From Chimonanthus salicifolius (Eukaryota; Streptophyta; Magnoliopsida; Laurales; Calycanthaceae), in contig CM023539.1 of assembly GCA_013350335.1 (NCBI GenBank), positions 69,274,781-69,338,780 on the forward strand: DNA of 64,000 bases, written 5' to 3'. Position 1 is the stretch's first letter. Each line of letters begins with the position of its first letter. Under the pieces are notes generated by a model, which was not told where the DNA came from, searched no databases, and worked only from the letters and a program-made list of their open reading frames with translations. Made by a program: the position numbers and the translations under genes. Positions 1-11,056 of the stretch are shown piece by piece.

Positions 1-2164
1 TTTGGTTGTGTTTTAGCCTAAAACATGTTGATCTAATTCAAAAATTCATACGCTACCTCATGTTAGATTGGTTTACAAGTTGGGGATTGTTTACACATGA
101 TACATGAGTTGACTTATGGTTTGAGTTCAAGCAATAGATCATATATACACCGTTTAAAACCCAAAGGGGTTATGGAGTGATGTCTAGGAACTTATCTCAT
201 GAAGCACGAGTTTTAAATTCGATTCTCATTCTATTTTAAAGGGTCATTCTCCATAAAGTTACGTAGTGTATATGGGTAAGAAGACTTGCACATATCCCAG
301 GAATTGTGGAAATTATTTTTTAACATTTTCTTATAAATTCAATTTCTACCGTTCATGTGCAAAATAACTAAGCCCTAAAAATCATTTTTTATAAACGGTT
401 TGAACAATAGAACTCAATATAAAATTCATTTTTTAATTAAGAGAGAGAGAGTATAATATATTCCCAAATGGTAGGAGTGAATCACGAGCTGCTTTGTTAA
501 TCAATGGAGCAAATGTGATTAGAATAAATAAATCAGGCATATATGTTTAGATTAAATTAAACAACACACAGAAGAGGACATAAATTACTATAATAATATG
601 AATTAGGAGCATGGCTCTAGATTTGAAGTATTCTTCCCACTATACTAATAACAATAATATTGCTAATAATTCCAATGGTAAAAGCGAAAACACCGGATCT
701 GAAACTCCTTCTTCTCCTTCTTCCTTTTTCTTTTAAAAATTTGGTCATTGACTACTTCTGAAGTAATACTATTCAGACTTTCTTGGTCATGTATCAAATA
801 CTTTATTTTAGTGTTTGGGAGAATCCGCCATTTACTCGTAAATGGCAGAAGAATATATATATAATAATAATAATAATGTTACATAAGGGCATCCGAAATG
901 GTGTTTCTTTTGAGGCTTACGTCTTCTTGTCCGCTACTCTTGCATCCTTTCCTTTCCTCCATGCACATCCGTCAAAAACAAGGGCCAAATAGAATGACCA
1001 CAAGGGATTAGAGAAGGGCTGTGACTGATGATTGCACGTGCCAATTTTGAAAACCTGTACTGGATCGAGACCATTGGTTGGACTGATCATAATTTTGATA
1101 GGCCATGATCCGTAAATCAGGACCAGTCATCATTCGTTTGGGGGCGTAAGTGGGGGTGGGATGAGAATGGTTGATGAGTTCTTCTGGATGCCCAATGTTT
1201 CTTCCTCTTTCTAGCTGCTGTTGTACAATCATGGCTGGCCTCAGAAAGTAGCTTTGAGGATGCGCCATGTGGCAACGCGGCATTTTTCCATGGCCTAAGC
1301 CCAACCCTTGTCAAGTTTAAAGTTACAAAAATTTGTATTTCACAAATATTATAGATAGTATTTTTAAATTTATTATAATTTTATCGATAAAATATTATTG
1401 TCGCATTAATAATGCGTATTTATTGATACAGTGATAAATTTCTGATAAATTCGCATTAAAATTCGATAAATGGTATCATAATAATATCTCAATAAATTCT
1501 CAATAGATTATTGATAAATTCCTCATTAGAGATTTTTATTTTATTATACAGTAAAACATCTATAATGTATTACTCTATAAAATTATAACCTGTCTAAAAT
1601 AATATCGGCAGCCGGTCCCGATATCGAGTCTATACAAGATGTAATAAATCATTCTAATTCAGTACTCAATACATTTAGAATAAAAAAATGTACTGTTCCA
1701 ACCATTTTGTAAAGTAATATTCAATACATTCATAATATAAAATTATTACAAAGTGACAAAGGACCTCACAACTGAAAGAGTCTAACGTTTTTATTTTTTT
1801 GGTTACTGCCAATTTGTTGCTGCTCTGTAAACCCTCTTAACTGTTGCCTTTCTAGATAAACACTCTGAAAAATGACCCTAGGATGATTTGTTTCCAAATT
1901 TGGCCGAAGTGGTAGGGTTTCTCGTTGGTCTTGAGGGTTGCAGACGTAGAGGATCCAATGGCAATGATGGGCGGCAATCTGACTTTTAGGCAACAATGGT
2001 CGATGGGACAGAAAGAAAATAGAGATAAAACAATTTTAGTTCGAAATGACATTTTACGATATGTTAGAGTTTAAGAAGCTTTTTTAGAAAGGAATATTGA
2101 ACGTCATTTTACTAGACCCTTTAATAAAATAACTTCTCTAATGTAATATATGTATTATGGTCCC
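1..2164. other. Unassigned AT-rich intergenic DNA
   Basis: No convincing gene is seen. Short open frames on either strand (for example 783-992 and 1008-1304) have no recognisable domain. A short GA run lies near 441-452. The stretch around 1340-1640 is a cluster of GATAAATT-like words followed by a CGGTCCCGATAT-like segment and is listed separately. LTR A begins abruptly at 2165, so this is the pre-insertion flank or an older, unrecognised element. Confidence 0.5.
1340..1640. repeat. Degenerate AT-rich repeat, possibly MITE-like
   Basis: Words such as GATAAATT, AATAAATTC and TCTATAA recur over about 300 bases, followed by a segment containing CGGTCCCGATATCG. From memory this combination resembles a widespread plant non-coding AT-rich repeat, but clear terminal inverted repeats or a target duplication could not be fixed by eye. 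It could equally be simple AT-rich drift. Confidence 0.25.
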
Positions 2165-2541
2165 TGTAAGACTCCGAATTTTCATCACTTATAATATATT
2201 GGATTTGGTATATTTTGAATTACAAATTGATTGAATTTAAGATTAATGGTTGAAATGGACCTTAGATGGGTAAGGAGTTGGGTCAATAACCCAACTACGA
2301 CCCAATGGATCATGGACATGATTTATTTCTAAAATAATTGGGTAAATGTAATTAAATGGGTCAATTACCCAATTGGGACCCAATGGGTCATAGATGAGCT
2401 GATTTTAAGGTAAATGGGATAAGGTTAATTTGATTGAGTCAACTATTCAATTAAGACTCAATGCATTAATCCACCTCATCAAGTGAGGTGGCATGTACGT
2501 GACATGGCAAGGATGGGAACCACGTGTCATGTCACCACATG

Positions 2542-2578
2542 CATGGCCGGCCATGTCATGGTTGACTTGGTCAACCAT
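2542..2578. promoter_or_regulatory. U3 palindrome pair in LTR A
   Basis: A perfect 14-bp palindrome CATGGCCGGCCATG (2542-2555) is followed by an inverted repeat with arms ATGGTTGAC and GTCAACCAT around TTG (2557-2578). The second contains two inverted TTGAC cores, the core recognised by plant WRKY factors (W-box). It also occurs, better preserved and twice, in LTR D. A regulatory role is inference from position in U3. Confidence 0.4.
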
Positions 2579-3293
2579 AAGTGAATTCATTTGAGTTGAG
2601 TTAAGGATTTATTTAATTAAGAGGTGAATTCAAGTCTTGGGTTTAAGAGTTACATGAATGAGTTCAAGTGAGTTAAATAATGTTTGAGTTGGAGATGAGT
2701 TAAGATGGAAGTTGAGGAGACTTCCATCTCAAGGTGAGTTAAGTGGGAGATGGAGGGTTTCCATCTCAAGAGAGAAAGCCCAAGGTACACACGTTGGAAG
2801 GCCAATGGTCTCTTTGGTTTAAACTAAGGGACTCCTGGTTGGACAAACAATTAAGATAGGAAATGAAAAGGTGGGTGGTTACTTAAAAGACACCAGCCCA
2901 AGGGGCTGCTCACACCCTTGTTCGACTTTTACACCTTGTACAAAGGATTTCCCTCTCCTCTCTTCTATCTCTCTCCCACCTACACCATTGTACTTGGAGA
3001 ATTGCTAAAGAACAAAGGAAGGAAAGAAGGATTAAGGAGGGAATTCAGATAAAAAAGAAACGAAGGAGACATGAAAGAAGGTATGTATGAGTTTAACAAT
3101 ATAGGATTAAGATTAAGGGTGAACTATAGATTTGGCCATGGTGTGGCCGAATCTATGGATTCTATAATTGATGGAATGGAATGGCCAAATTGTATTGAGG
3201 CCATGGAAATGGAAATCCATTCAAGGAATGGTTATGGGATTTAAACAAAAGAACCCATGCCATGATAATAATATGATTAAATAGAATAAGGTT

Positions 3294-4418
3294 GGGACTG
3301 ATTTTAGAGGTTTCAAAATCAGAAAATCTTGGGACTGATTTTTAAGGTTCCAAGATCAGTAAACCTTGGGATTGCTTTTAAGGTTCCAAGATCAGTAAAC
3401 CTTATGACTGGTTTTAAGGTTCCAAGATCAGTAAACCTTGGGACTGTTTTTAAGGTTCCAAAATCAGTAAACCTTGGGACTGATTTTTAAGGTTTCAAAA
3501 TCAGTAAACCTTGGGACTGATTTTAAAGGTTTCAAAATCAGAAAATCTTGGGACTGATTTTTAAGGTTTTAAAATCAGTAAAACTTGAGACTGATTTTAA
3601 AGGTTTCAAAATCAGAAAATCTTAGGACTGATTTTTAAGGTTTTAAAATCAGTAAACCTTGTGACTGTTTTTAAGGTTCCAAATATCAGTAAACCTTGTG
3701 ACTAATTTTTAAGGTTTCAAAATCAGTAAACCTTGGGACTGATTTTAAGGTTCCAATATCAGTCAACCTTGAGACAGTTTTTAAGGTTCCAAAATTAGTA
3801 AATCTTGGGACTGATTTTTAAGGTTTCAAAATCAGTAAACCTTGGGACTGTTTTTAAGGTTCCAAGATCAGTAAATCTTGGGACTGATTTTAAGGTTCCA
3901 AGATTAATAAACCTTGGGACTGTTTTTAAGGTTCCAAAATCAGTAAACCTTGGGACTAATTTTAGGTTTCAAAATCAATAAGTCTTAGGACTGATTTTAA
4001 GGTTCCAAGATAGTAAACCTTGTGATTGATTTTAAGATTCCAAGATCAGTAAACCTTGTGACTGATTTTAAGGTTCCGAGACTAGTAAACCTTGGGACTG
4101 TTTTTAAGGTTACAAAATCAGTAAATCTTGGGACTCATTTTTAAAGTTTCAAAATCAGTAAACATTGGGACTGTTTTTAAGGTTCCAAGATCAGTAAATC
4201 TTGAAGACTGATTTTAAGGTTCCAAGATCAGTAAACCTTGGGACTGTTTTTAAGGTTCCAAAATCAGTAAACCTTTGGACTGATTTTAGGTTTCAAAATC
4301 AGTAAGTCTTAGGACTGATTTTAAGGTTTAAAATTGTTAAAATCTTAGGACTGGTTTTAAGGTTTCAAAATCAGTAAATCTTGGGACTGGTTTTCAGCCT
4401 TCAAACTATTAATTTTGG
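3294..4418 (+). repeat. Tandem array of about 30 x 35-37 bp hairpin units
   Basis: Counting by eye gives about 30 head-to-tail units of 35-37 bp. A typical unit runs GGGACTGATTTT, AAGGTTTC, AAAATCAGTAAACCTT. Each unit carries an inverted repeat with arms CTGATTTT and AAAATCAG around an 8-10 nt loop; many units have one or two substitutions. There are no non-repeated spacers. Variants alternate (AAGGTTCCAAGATCAG versus AAGGTTTCAAAATCAG), suggesting amplification in blocks. The array begins about 210 bp after the putative splice donor of LTR A. Confidence 0.9.
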
Positions 4419-4566
4419 TGTCTGATTTTAAGACAGATGCTGGCTAATTTTGGACCAGTTTTTGGACCAGTTGATGGCTGGTTTTTGGGACTGATTTCAA
4501 GTCTATAAATTGTTGAACTTATGGGCTATTTTGGCTAGTAAAAACTACAACATATGGGACTGATTT

Positions 4567-5482
4567 TGTAATACCCTGCCCCAGATTAGGCGTAGTTTAG
4601 CTTAATAATCTTGTTTGACCGGTTAATCTCGGAGATTACGGTTAGGGCTTTGAGGAAAGCCCAGGTGTGGCCCAATCCGAACTCGAAAGCTCAGTGATCC
4701 AGCTCGTCCAGTTGGAGGGGCATTTTAATAATTTACCGCTTATTATTATTATTATTTTATAAATTATGTTGTTATGTGATTATTATTGGATGATAATGTT
4801 CTCCTTAATAAAGGATTTGTAATTCTGATTTTAAAATAATTTTATTTTCAGAAAATAATATTTAAGACCGCTCGTCAAAACCCCGAAAGGGAGTAATAAT
4901 ATTTTAAATGGTTTTGGAAATGAAATAAATTTCGAAACTAGTATTTTTGGTAGACCATTTTAAGCATGGTCTAGTTATTCTTTAGTACCCCAAAATGAGG
5001 TTTCTAAATTTTTTTATTTAACATTTGTTTAATTAAGTAAATAGTGTTAAATTATGGTTTTTATTTAAATCAATGGTTTTTAATAAGAGTTAAATCCCAA
5101 AATTTTTATGGTGATTAAGGTTTTCAAAACCCAACTTATCTGTAAGGTTGGATTAAGATTTTGAGTTTTTAAAATCATGTTTTTAGTTGAAAATCAGATT
5201 TTTCCAAATTGAGGGACTTATTTGCAAAAGTGGGACTTTGGAGGGGTTGATTGGCAACCAACGATAACTTCTACCATTACTGTTCCAAACGTATGCATTG
5301 ACTGGATGTAGAAGCATGCAGTGGCTCGACGGCCACTTCTCCCAGGCAAAATTCTATAAATGTGGCCTAGTTCAGCTGGTTTCAATCCCTCCAAACTTCA
5401 TCTCTTCTCTCCCTCAGTCTCTACTCTCTGGTTTTTTTTTTCCAGCCGATCCTTGCCTCTGTCTTTCCCTGTTTTCTCAGTT
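4567..5482 (+). mobile_element. Start of a second LTR (C), cut by the assembly gap
   Basis: TGTAATACCCTGCCCC at 4567 is a typical gypsy LTR start and directly abuts the degenerate end of the LTR A array, so it is read as an insertion into LTR A. The body does not match the other LTRs closely. A TATA box at 5355 and a pyrimidine-rich leader (about 5389-5470) just before the gap support plus orientation. The end is lost in the gap, so size and family are unknown. Confidence 0.55.
5355..5362 (+). promoter_or_regulatory. Putative TATA box of LTR C
   Basis: TATAAATG preceded by TC, with a CT-rich tract beginning about 30 bp downstream, is the usual layout of an LTR promoter and transcript start. 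No other evidence. Confidence 0.45.
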
Positions 5483-5582
5483 NNNNNNNNNNNNNNNNNN
5501 NNNNNNNNNNNNNNNNNNNNNNNNNNNNNNNNNNNNNNNNNNNNNNNNNNNNNNNNNNNNNNNNNNNNNNNNNNNNNNNNNN
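5483..5582. other. Assembly gap (100 N)
   Basis: Exactly 100 N, the conventional placeholder for a gap of unknown length. The left flank is LTR C (plus) and the right flank is the end of a minus-strand Athila/Tat-like LTR, so missing sequence probably includes the rest of both elements. Open frames running through the Ns have no meaning. Confidence 0.95.
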
Positions 5583-6661
5583 AATAGTTCTTACAAAATT
5601 CAAATGCATATAGACATTGCTGATGATCAAATTTTACATTTATAAATTTGGCAAGCCCACGAACCATTTAACAGTATAGCGATTAAGTGTGAGGTCGAAC
5701 TCAAAGGAAATCCACAAAATATATGCTTAAAATTAAATTGGTACCTTTTAAAATATGTAATCTTAAGAAATATAATACATGGAATTACAATTTTAATTTA
5801 GATCTCCAAAGTTAACACCATTATTATCTAACTTGTAAATATAACAAAATAAGACATGTGTGAATTGAATCCAATCAATTTCGAGAATCAAATCTATCTC
5901 TTTTTATTAAAATGGTGAAACAAAGAATAATAATTCTTGTCTTAATTTAAAATCACAAGTTTCAAGACTAAAATATCACATCTCCAACCTTAGTTAATTG
6001 AATCTTGAGAGAGAAAGAATTTGAATACAAAGAATTACATGAACATATAATAATAAACGATTGAAAATAAATGGAACATTTAATATACAACGAACAAACA
6101 AAGTAACTAACATAACAAAATACTAGAAATAAATTGACAAATAAAGTAAATGACAGAATAAAACAATGCATAATGTATAGGGTGGTTATTGGAATAGATC
6201 ATTCATCGCCCAAAATGTGTAAATAATGACAAATCTGGATCTGAAATTTGCGTAGAAACCCAAACTTCAATTCATGCTCATCATCAAAGTTAAAATTCAT
6301 AAACTTTAATTAAATAACCGAACCTTATTAACTTAGATTCAACACTTTCAACATAAGTTATAACTATTTCTTTTCCAATTAAATAAACAAAGATTACAAA
6401 CTTAAAATCAAATCGAAACAATCATAAAAAAAACTGAAAATTGGATGCTTCAGGGTTTTAATGGAATATCTCATATTTATTTCACGGAAGAATTGAAGTA
6501 CAAAATTTAGAAAATAAATACAAAAAGACAATAAAATAAAATTACAATATGATTGCTTAAAATGTAAAAATCATGTAGGCTCCTTGTCTTCTTGTGCTTT
6601 CTCCAATCTTCAGTCCTTTCAAGGTCCAGATCAAATTCGAATTTCATTGTGTGGCTTGGTG

Positions 6662-6672
6662 CTCTATTTATA
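6662..6672 (-). promoter_or_regulatory. TATA box of minus-strand Athila/Tat-like LTR
   Basis: Minus strand reads TATAAATAGAG, identical to the TATA block at 34665-34675 in the related plus-strand LTR, and is followed in both by AATGAAATTCGAATTTGA. Conservation between two copies supports a real core promoter. Confidence 0.6.
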
Positions 6673-7659
6673 GGCCTCAATTTAGAATGGAGGGCTAGGA
6701 TTTAATCTTGGTTAAGGTGTTAGGTAAATGGTTAGGATTAAATCTCATTAAACATGAGTGGTTGGGATTTTTTTTGAATGATGGGTAAGTATTTCATTCA
6801 AGAAGAAAAAGAAAAAAGCCCAAAAGGGGAAAATACACTCTAAGCCCACAACCCGGGCAGGAAAAAAAATAGAACCCAATTGGTCCAAAGACAAAAAGAG
6901 CCCAGATTGGGCACCAAAAAGGAAAACCTAAAACAGGTTAAACTCAAAACAGGTCCAATCAAGACTGAAAGGACAAAATTGAAAATACCAGTGCCTCTAA
7001 CAGAATGGGAGGCAACAAATGATAAATTTTTGTATTTCCAAGACAAACTATCTTCAGGCCATCAGGCCAAAACAATTGAGAAGTTTCCTGATGGCACGAA
7101 GATGGCAGAGAAGGGTCCAAAAGTTGGTATTGGGCTGGTTGATTAGGTTGGCGCCAAGTCCGAGTAAAGGAGCAACTGATGGATCGGGTGACCCATCTGG
7201 GAAAGGAAACAACAAAATTTTTTGGGCAAAGGTTAAGAAAAGACAAATTCACATTAGGCCCAATAGTAGGAATGCAAGTAACACCAGATAAATCATGGTC
7301 CCTACAGATGTAAAGTGCTCCCAGCTTGGGACCATAAGAATCAAAAGGAGAAAATAAGAAGGTATCCTTGATCAGACAAAGGGGTCTTGGAGGGTCGGGG
7401 GTTTGGGGGGGGGGGTTGGAAGAGGAGGAGGCAGATCCCACGATGCAGAGAAAGAGTCCCTTACTTTAAGAAGATCAGCATTCGAGCAGAGGAAGAAAAT
7501 ACGGTTCCTGATGTCTTGAACAATCCTAAGATAGAGCTGTCATGATTGCTAGAGGAGTTTTTGAAGATCCTAGCATTGCTCTCAGTCCAAACATGGCAGA
7601 TGAGAGCTAGGAGGGATACATAGCCGCCAAAGATTCAATTCGACAACACATGCTATTGA

Positions 7660-8760
7660 TCAGCAGGGAGGAGTCTTCCAAATACAGTCAGACTGAGATG
7701 AGAAGTGGAATTTCCTGAGAATCAATAGCCAGATACTTTTAGAGTAAGAGCACGGAAGAAGATGCTCATGCGATTCAGATTCAGAACAGCATAGCATACA
7801 AGTGGTATTCCCGATCAGACCGAGACGGTACAATAGGTCCTTAGTCTTGAGAGCTTGACTGAAGAAAACCATGCCAGAGTAGAGTGTCTATTCAATAGCA
7901 AGGAAACCAGATGCGGGTTAACCCAGGGAGGGGAACTCCAAATCATTGCTAGCAACTCGGATAGCAGAATTAATAGAGAAATTACCATTTTCGCTTGCAG
8001 TACAGCACATCTCATCATCCGAAGAATGAATAGGGAGGGAGACGTTGGCCATCAAATCGCAAACAGCAGCAAGAGACAGTGGTGGAAGCATGAGGCAGGT
8101 TCCAGCCATTGTCACCAATGAAATGGCTGACAGTGCAGTCCAAAGGAAGCCCAAGGTCATACATCGGCCTTACTCCAAAATGATCCATAAGAATGAATCC
8201 CGACTTGATCCAGGATCAAGCCAGAAACTAATTGTCTCGCCATTGCCAATGATGTAAAAGCAGTGCGTTTTCACAGAGTCTCGAACAGATAAGATCGACC
8301 TCCAAGCCCAAGATGAGTTATATTTGAGTTTGACATGCCAAATCGAATGATTTCTTAAGTACTTCCGAACAATCCACTTGTACCAGATATTGTCCTTAGC
8401 AACAACGATGTTCCAGAATTGCCGCATAATGCAAGCAACATTGATAGCCCGAATATTCCTAAGACCCAAACCCCCTTTGGATTTAGGAATACAAAACTTG
8501 TGCCAGCTGATGGTGTGAAGCTTTCTGGATCTAGAAGAGCCCCAAAGAAATCACACATCAGTCTCTCAGTATTCTCCCAACAGGTTTTCGGCAGGAAGAA
8601 GGAATTGGCCCAATAAATATGCAGATTGTTGATAGTTGATCTCAATAATTCCAGCCGACCAGCAAAAGAGAGCAAAGAACCAGCCCAGCCACTGATTCTG
8701 TTTCTGACTTTGGCAATAAGCCCATCACAATCAGAAACACGAATCCTGCTAGAGGAGAGA
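7660..8760 (-). pseudogene. LINE ORF2 C-terminal region with zf-RVT-like motif
   Basis: The part of ORF2 after the polymerase domain. In broken frames it includes an RT thumb-like stretch (residues SFAGRLELLRSTI near 8630-8670), a tryptophan-rich connection (8170-8469), and a C-terminal cysteine-histidine motif CMLCCSESESHEHLLPC (within 7660-7872), matching the zf-RVT domain that plant LINE ORF2 proteins carry and that is thought to help bind template RNA or DNA. Frames change at least twice and stops are present, so this copy is not expected to make a complete ORF2 protein. Downstream (minus strand) sequence grades into 3' UTR; the 160-codon open frame at 6959-7441 there looks like chance. 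Confidence 0.75.
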
Positions 8761-8776
8761 GGAAGGCCAAGATAGT

Positions 8777-10015
8777 TCAGAGGCAGTTAGCATCTTCCAT
8801 GCCCAAGATAGACCGAATCTCAGCCCTGTTACTAACTGAACCTGAAAATATGATATGGCTCTTGGATGGATTTAGATCAAGGCCAGAGAACTCAGCAAAA
8901 TCATATAGCAATTGTCGAAGAGAAGTGGCAGAGTGACAATCAGCAGAGCAAAAAATGAGGAGGTCGTCTGCAAACATCAAGTGGGAAATTGTGCAATCAC
9001 CAGCCGAGAAAGGGCAGAGGATGCTACCATCATTAATGGCCCTACTAATAGCACATGAAAGGGCTTCCATCACCATACAAAAAAGAAAGGGGGAGATTGG
9101 GTCACCTTGCCTAAGACCCCTTCGGCTCTGAAAGAAACCATGGGGCATGCCGTTGACCAAAACAGAGAATGAGGGGGAATCAATACAGATTTTGATCCCA
9201 ATCAATCCACAGTTGGTTGAAGTTCATTTGATGAAGAATGATGCACAAGCAATCCCACTTCACACTATCGAAGGCCTTTCGAATATCAATCTTGATGCAC
9301 ATACGAGGAGGCCCATGCTCATTGTGAAACCTCTAATAAGATCATGCGCAAGCATTATGTTATTTGAGATGTCCCGCCCCGGCACAAAAGCAGATTGGTT
9401 CGGACTGATAATTTTGCTCATAAGAGGCTTCAACGATGGACCAACACACTGGGCAATCATCTTGTACAACTCATTTGAAAGAGCAATTGGACGATACAAA
9501 TCAGGCCTATCAGCTGCATCACATTTAGGGATCAAAGCAATGAAGGATGCTTTCACTTGCTTAAGGAGAGAAGATGAATGCAAGCAATCTTGGACAGCAC
9601 AAATAATGTCAGGGCCAACAATATCCCAAAATTTTTGGAAAAAATAGCCATTAAAACCATCTGGCCCAGGTGCTTTGAAGGGATTAGAAGAAAAAACAGC
9701 ATGCTCAATTTCCTTGTTGTCAATAGGGCCAGTCATCAAGGCAGATTCATTATCCATAAACTTGCGAATGATGTCGAATCTGGATGAAGAACCACTAGAA
9801 TAGTTGCCGGACGAAGAGAAACCAGAGCCAGCACCCAGGTGATCAGAGAAATAAGTGACGAAGGTGTTACAAATGGTCTCTAAGTCAGAGCTGATGGAGC
9901 CATGGCTGCAGCGGATAACATTAATGTTACATCTACTTTGCTTATCCTTGACATAGCAGTAGAAGAATCTACTACCAATGTCCTTAAGATTTAGGTTGAG
10001 GAGTCTAGATCGCTG
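8777..10015 (-). pseudogene. LINE ORF2 reverse transcriptase domain
   Basis: Polymerase segment of ORF2, which copies the LINE RNA into the nicked target site. Visible motifs in order: FKAPGPDGFNGYFFQKFW (about 9670), SFIALIPKCD, RPIALSNELYKMIA, SAFVPGRDI (about 9375-9400), motif A IDIRKAFDSV (about 9260-9290, in a shifted frame), GLRQGDPISPFLF (about 9085-9120), and catalytic FADD at 8963-8974. The segments before and after motif A lie in the same frame as the endonuclease, so two opposite frame changes bracket motif A. A TAG at 10016-10018 separates this part from the endonuclease. Key aspartates remain, so decay is recent. Confidence 0.9.
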
Positions 10016-11056
10016 CTAAATAAGCCTTGCATCCCATTGAAGACAATCATCCAATCTAGCTTTAGCATCCAAAACAAGAGCACGAGAAGCATTAGAAGGA
10101 TCATTGTCATAACAGTTCTGAGCCGCAATAAGATTTTCACATAGGGAAGAGATTTGCACACTGATTTTTGGCCGAGAGCGGTGCCAAGCAATTAAAGCTC
10201 TTTTGACCTTTCTCAACTTCGAAACAACTCTAAACATGGGAGAGCCAGCAACACTAGTGGACCAGCACTCAGAAATAATTCTCCTAGCCTCTGGATCATT
10301 ACACCATCCATTGATAAATTTAAAAGGGAAGTTCCTAGCGAATTTGAAACTTTGAATGCACAAAGAAATCCCACGATGATCAGATAGACCTGGCCCAAAG
10401 AAATTACTAAAGGATTGGTTGTAACTACTGACAAAGGCTTCATTAACAAGGATTCTGTCGATTTTAGATTCCACCCTACCAACCCCATGAGAACTGTTGG
10501 ACCATGAGAACTCAGCACCAATAATCCTGAAGTCCAAGAGGTGAGATTGGTCAATGCACTGATTGAATTGATTAATAGCCAACAGATTTGGTGGAGCACC
10601 ACTTGATTTTTCCTCCACACTGCGAATACAATTAAAGTCACCCATGAAGATGCAGGGGGCAGCCAAAGAGTTGGTGAAGTCAATGATATCCGACCATAAT
10701 TCGAGCCTGACAGAGGGGTTATTTGAACCATAAACAGCAGCAATGTAAAGAACAGAGCCATCCAAAGGGTTACAAACCTCACAAAAAATCACTTGTGGTA
10801 GAACCCGAACAATGCGCAGATTAATGTCATTCTTCCAAGTAACCCAGATACGGGCAGTGCTTAGAGGAGAAACATTGGAGGAATTATTCCAATTCTTTGG
10901 GAAGATGTCATTAGCAATGACATGCAAGTTATTGACCCTGATTCTACTTTCCAGAATAAACAAGATATCAGAGTTAGAAGTTAGGATAAAGTCCTTTATT
11001 TCCTTTTGCATATTGGGTCTGTTCAGACCCCTAACGTTCCATGAAGCAATTATCAT
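10016..11056 (-). pseudogene. LINE ORF2 N-terminus: AP-type endonuclease
   Basis: Open frame of 346 codons starting at ATG 11056. It begins MIIASWNVRGLNRP, the usual start of plant LINE ORF2. The exonuclease-endonuclease-phosphatase fold motifs are visible: asparagine in SWNVRGLN, glutamate in ILESRI, FMGDFNCI, and SDHRGISL near residue 225. This domain nicks target DNA for target-primed reverse transcription. The ATG overlaps the TGA of ORF1 (ATGA, 11053-11056). The frame ends at a TAG at 10016-10018, but the same frame continues into the RT domain, so the stop is a single nonsense change. Catalytic residues look intact. Confidence 0.92.

Larger units (their letters stand above)
2165..4566 (+). 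mobile_element. Tekay-like LTR A, 5' part, truncated
   Basis: Starts with TGTAAGACTCC and shares with the LTRs at 19210, 29930 and 58522 a U3 rich in GGGTCAAT/ACCCAAT/GGGACCCAATGGGTCA words, the CCACCTCA-N5-TGAGGTGG palindrome (2471-2491), the GTTGAC-TTG-GTCAAC palindrome (2557-2578), a CT-rich stretch near 2950-2985, and a donor-like AG|GTATGT at 3081. A single GGCCAT..ATGGCC-type palindrome lies at 3134-3160, then a 36-bp tandem array fills 3294-4418. The 3' half of the LTR is not seen because another LTR begins at 4567. Plus strand is inferred from the order of shared blocks relative to element B, whose coding strand is known. Confidence 0.75.

Noticed and set aside
3294..4418. CRISPR-like direct repeats
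   Set aside because: Repeats are contiguous with no unique spacers, diverged, and located in a plant LTR with no cas genes.
5298..5667. Open frames crossing the N gap
   Set aside because: Most of their length is N, so they are meaningless.
6959..7441. 160-codon minus-strand open frame downstream of LINE ORF2
   Set aside because: It lies in the LINE 3' UTR after the zf-RVT-like region, includes a G homopolymer, and shows no known domain.
9147..9647. 166-codon plus-strand open frame
   Set aside because: It is antisense to the LINE reverse transcriptase, whose motifs are clear on the minus strand.
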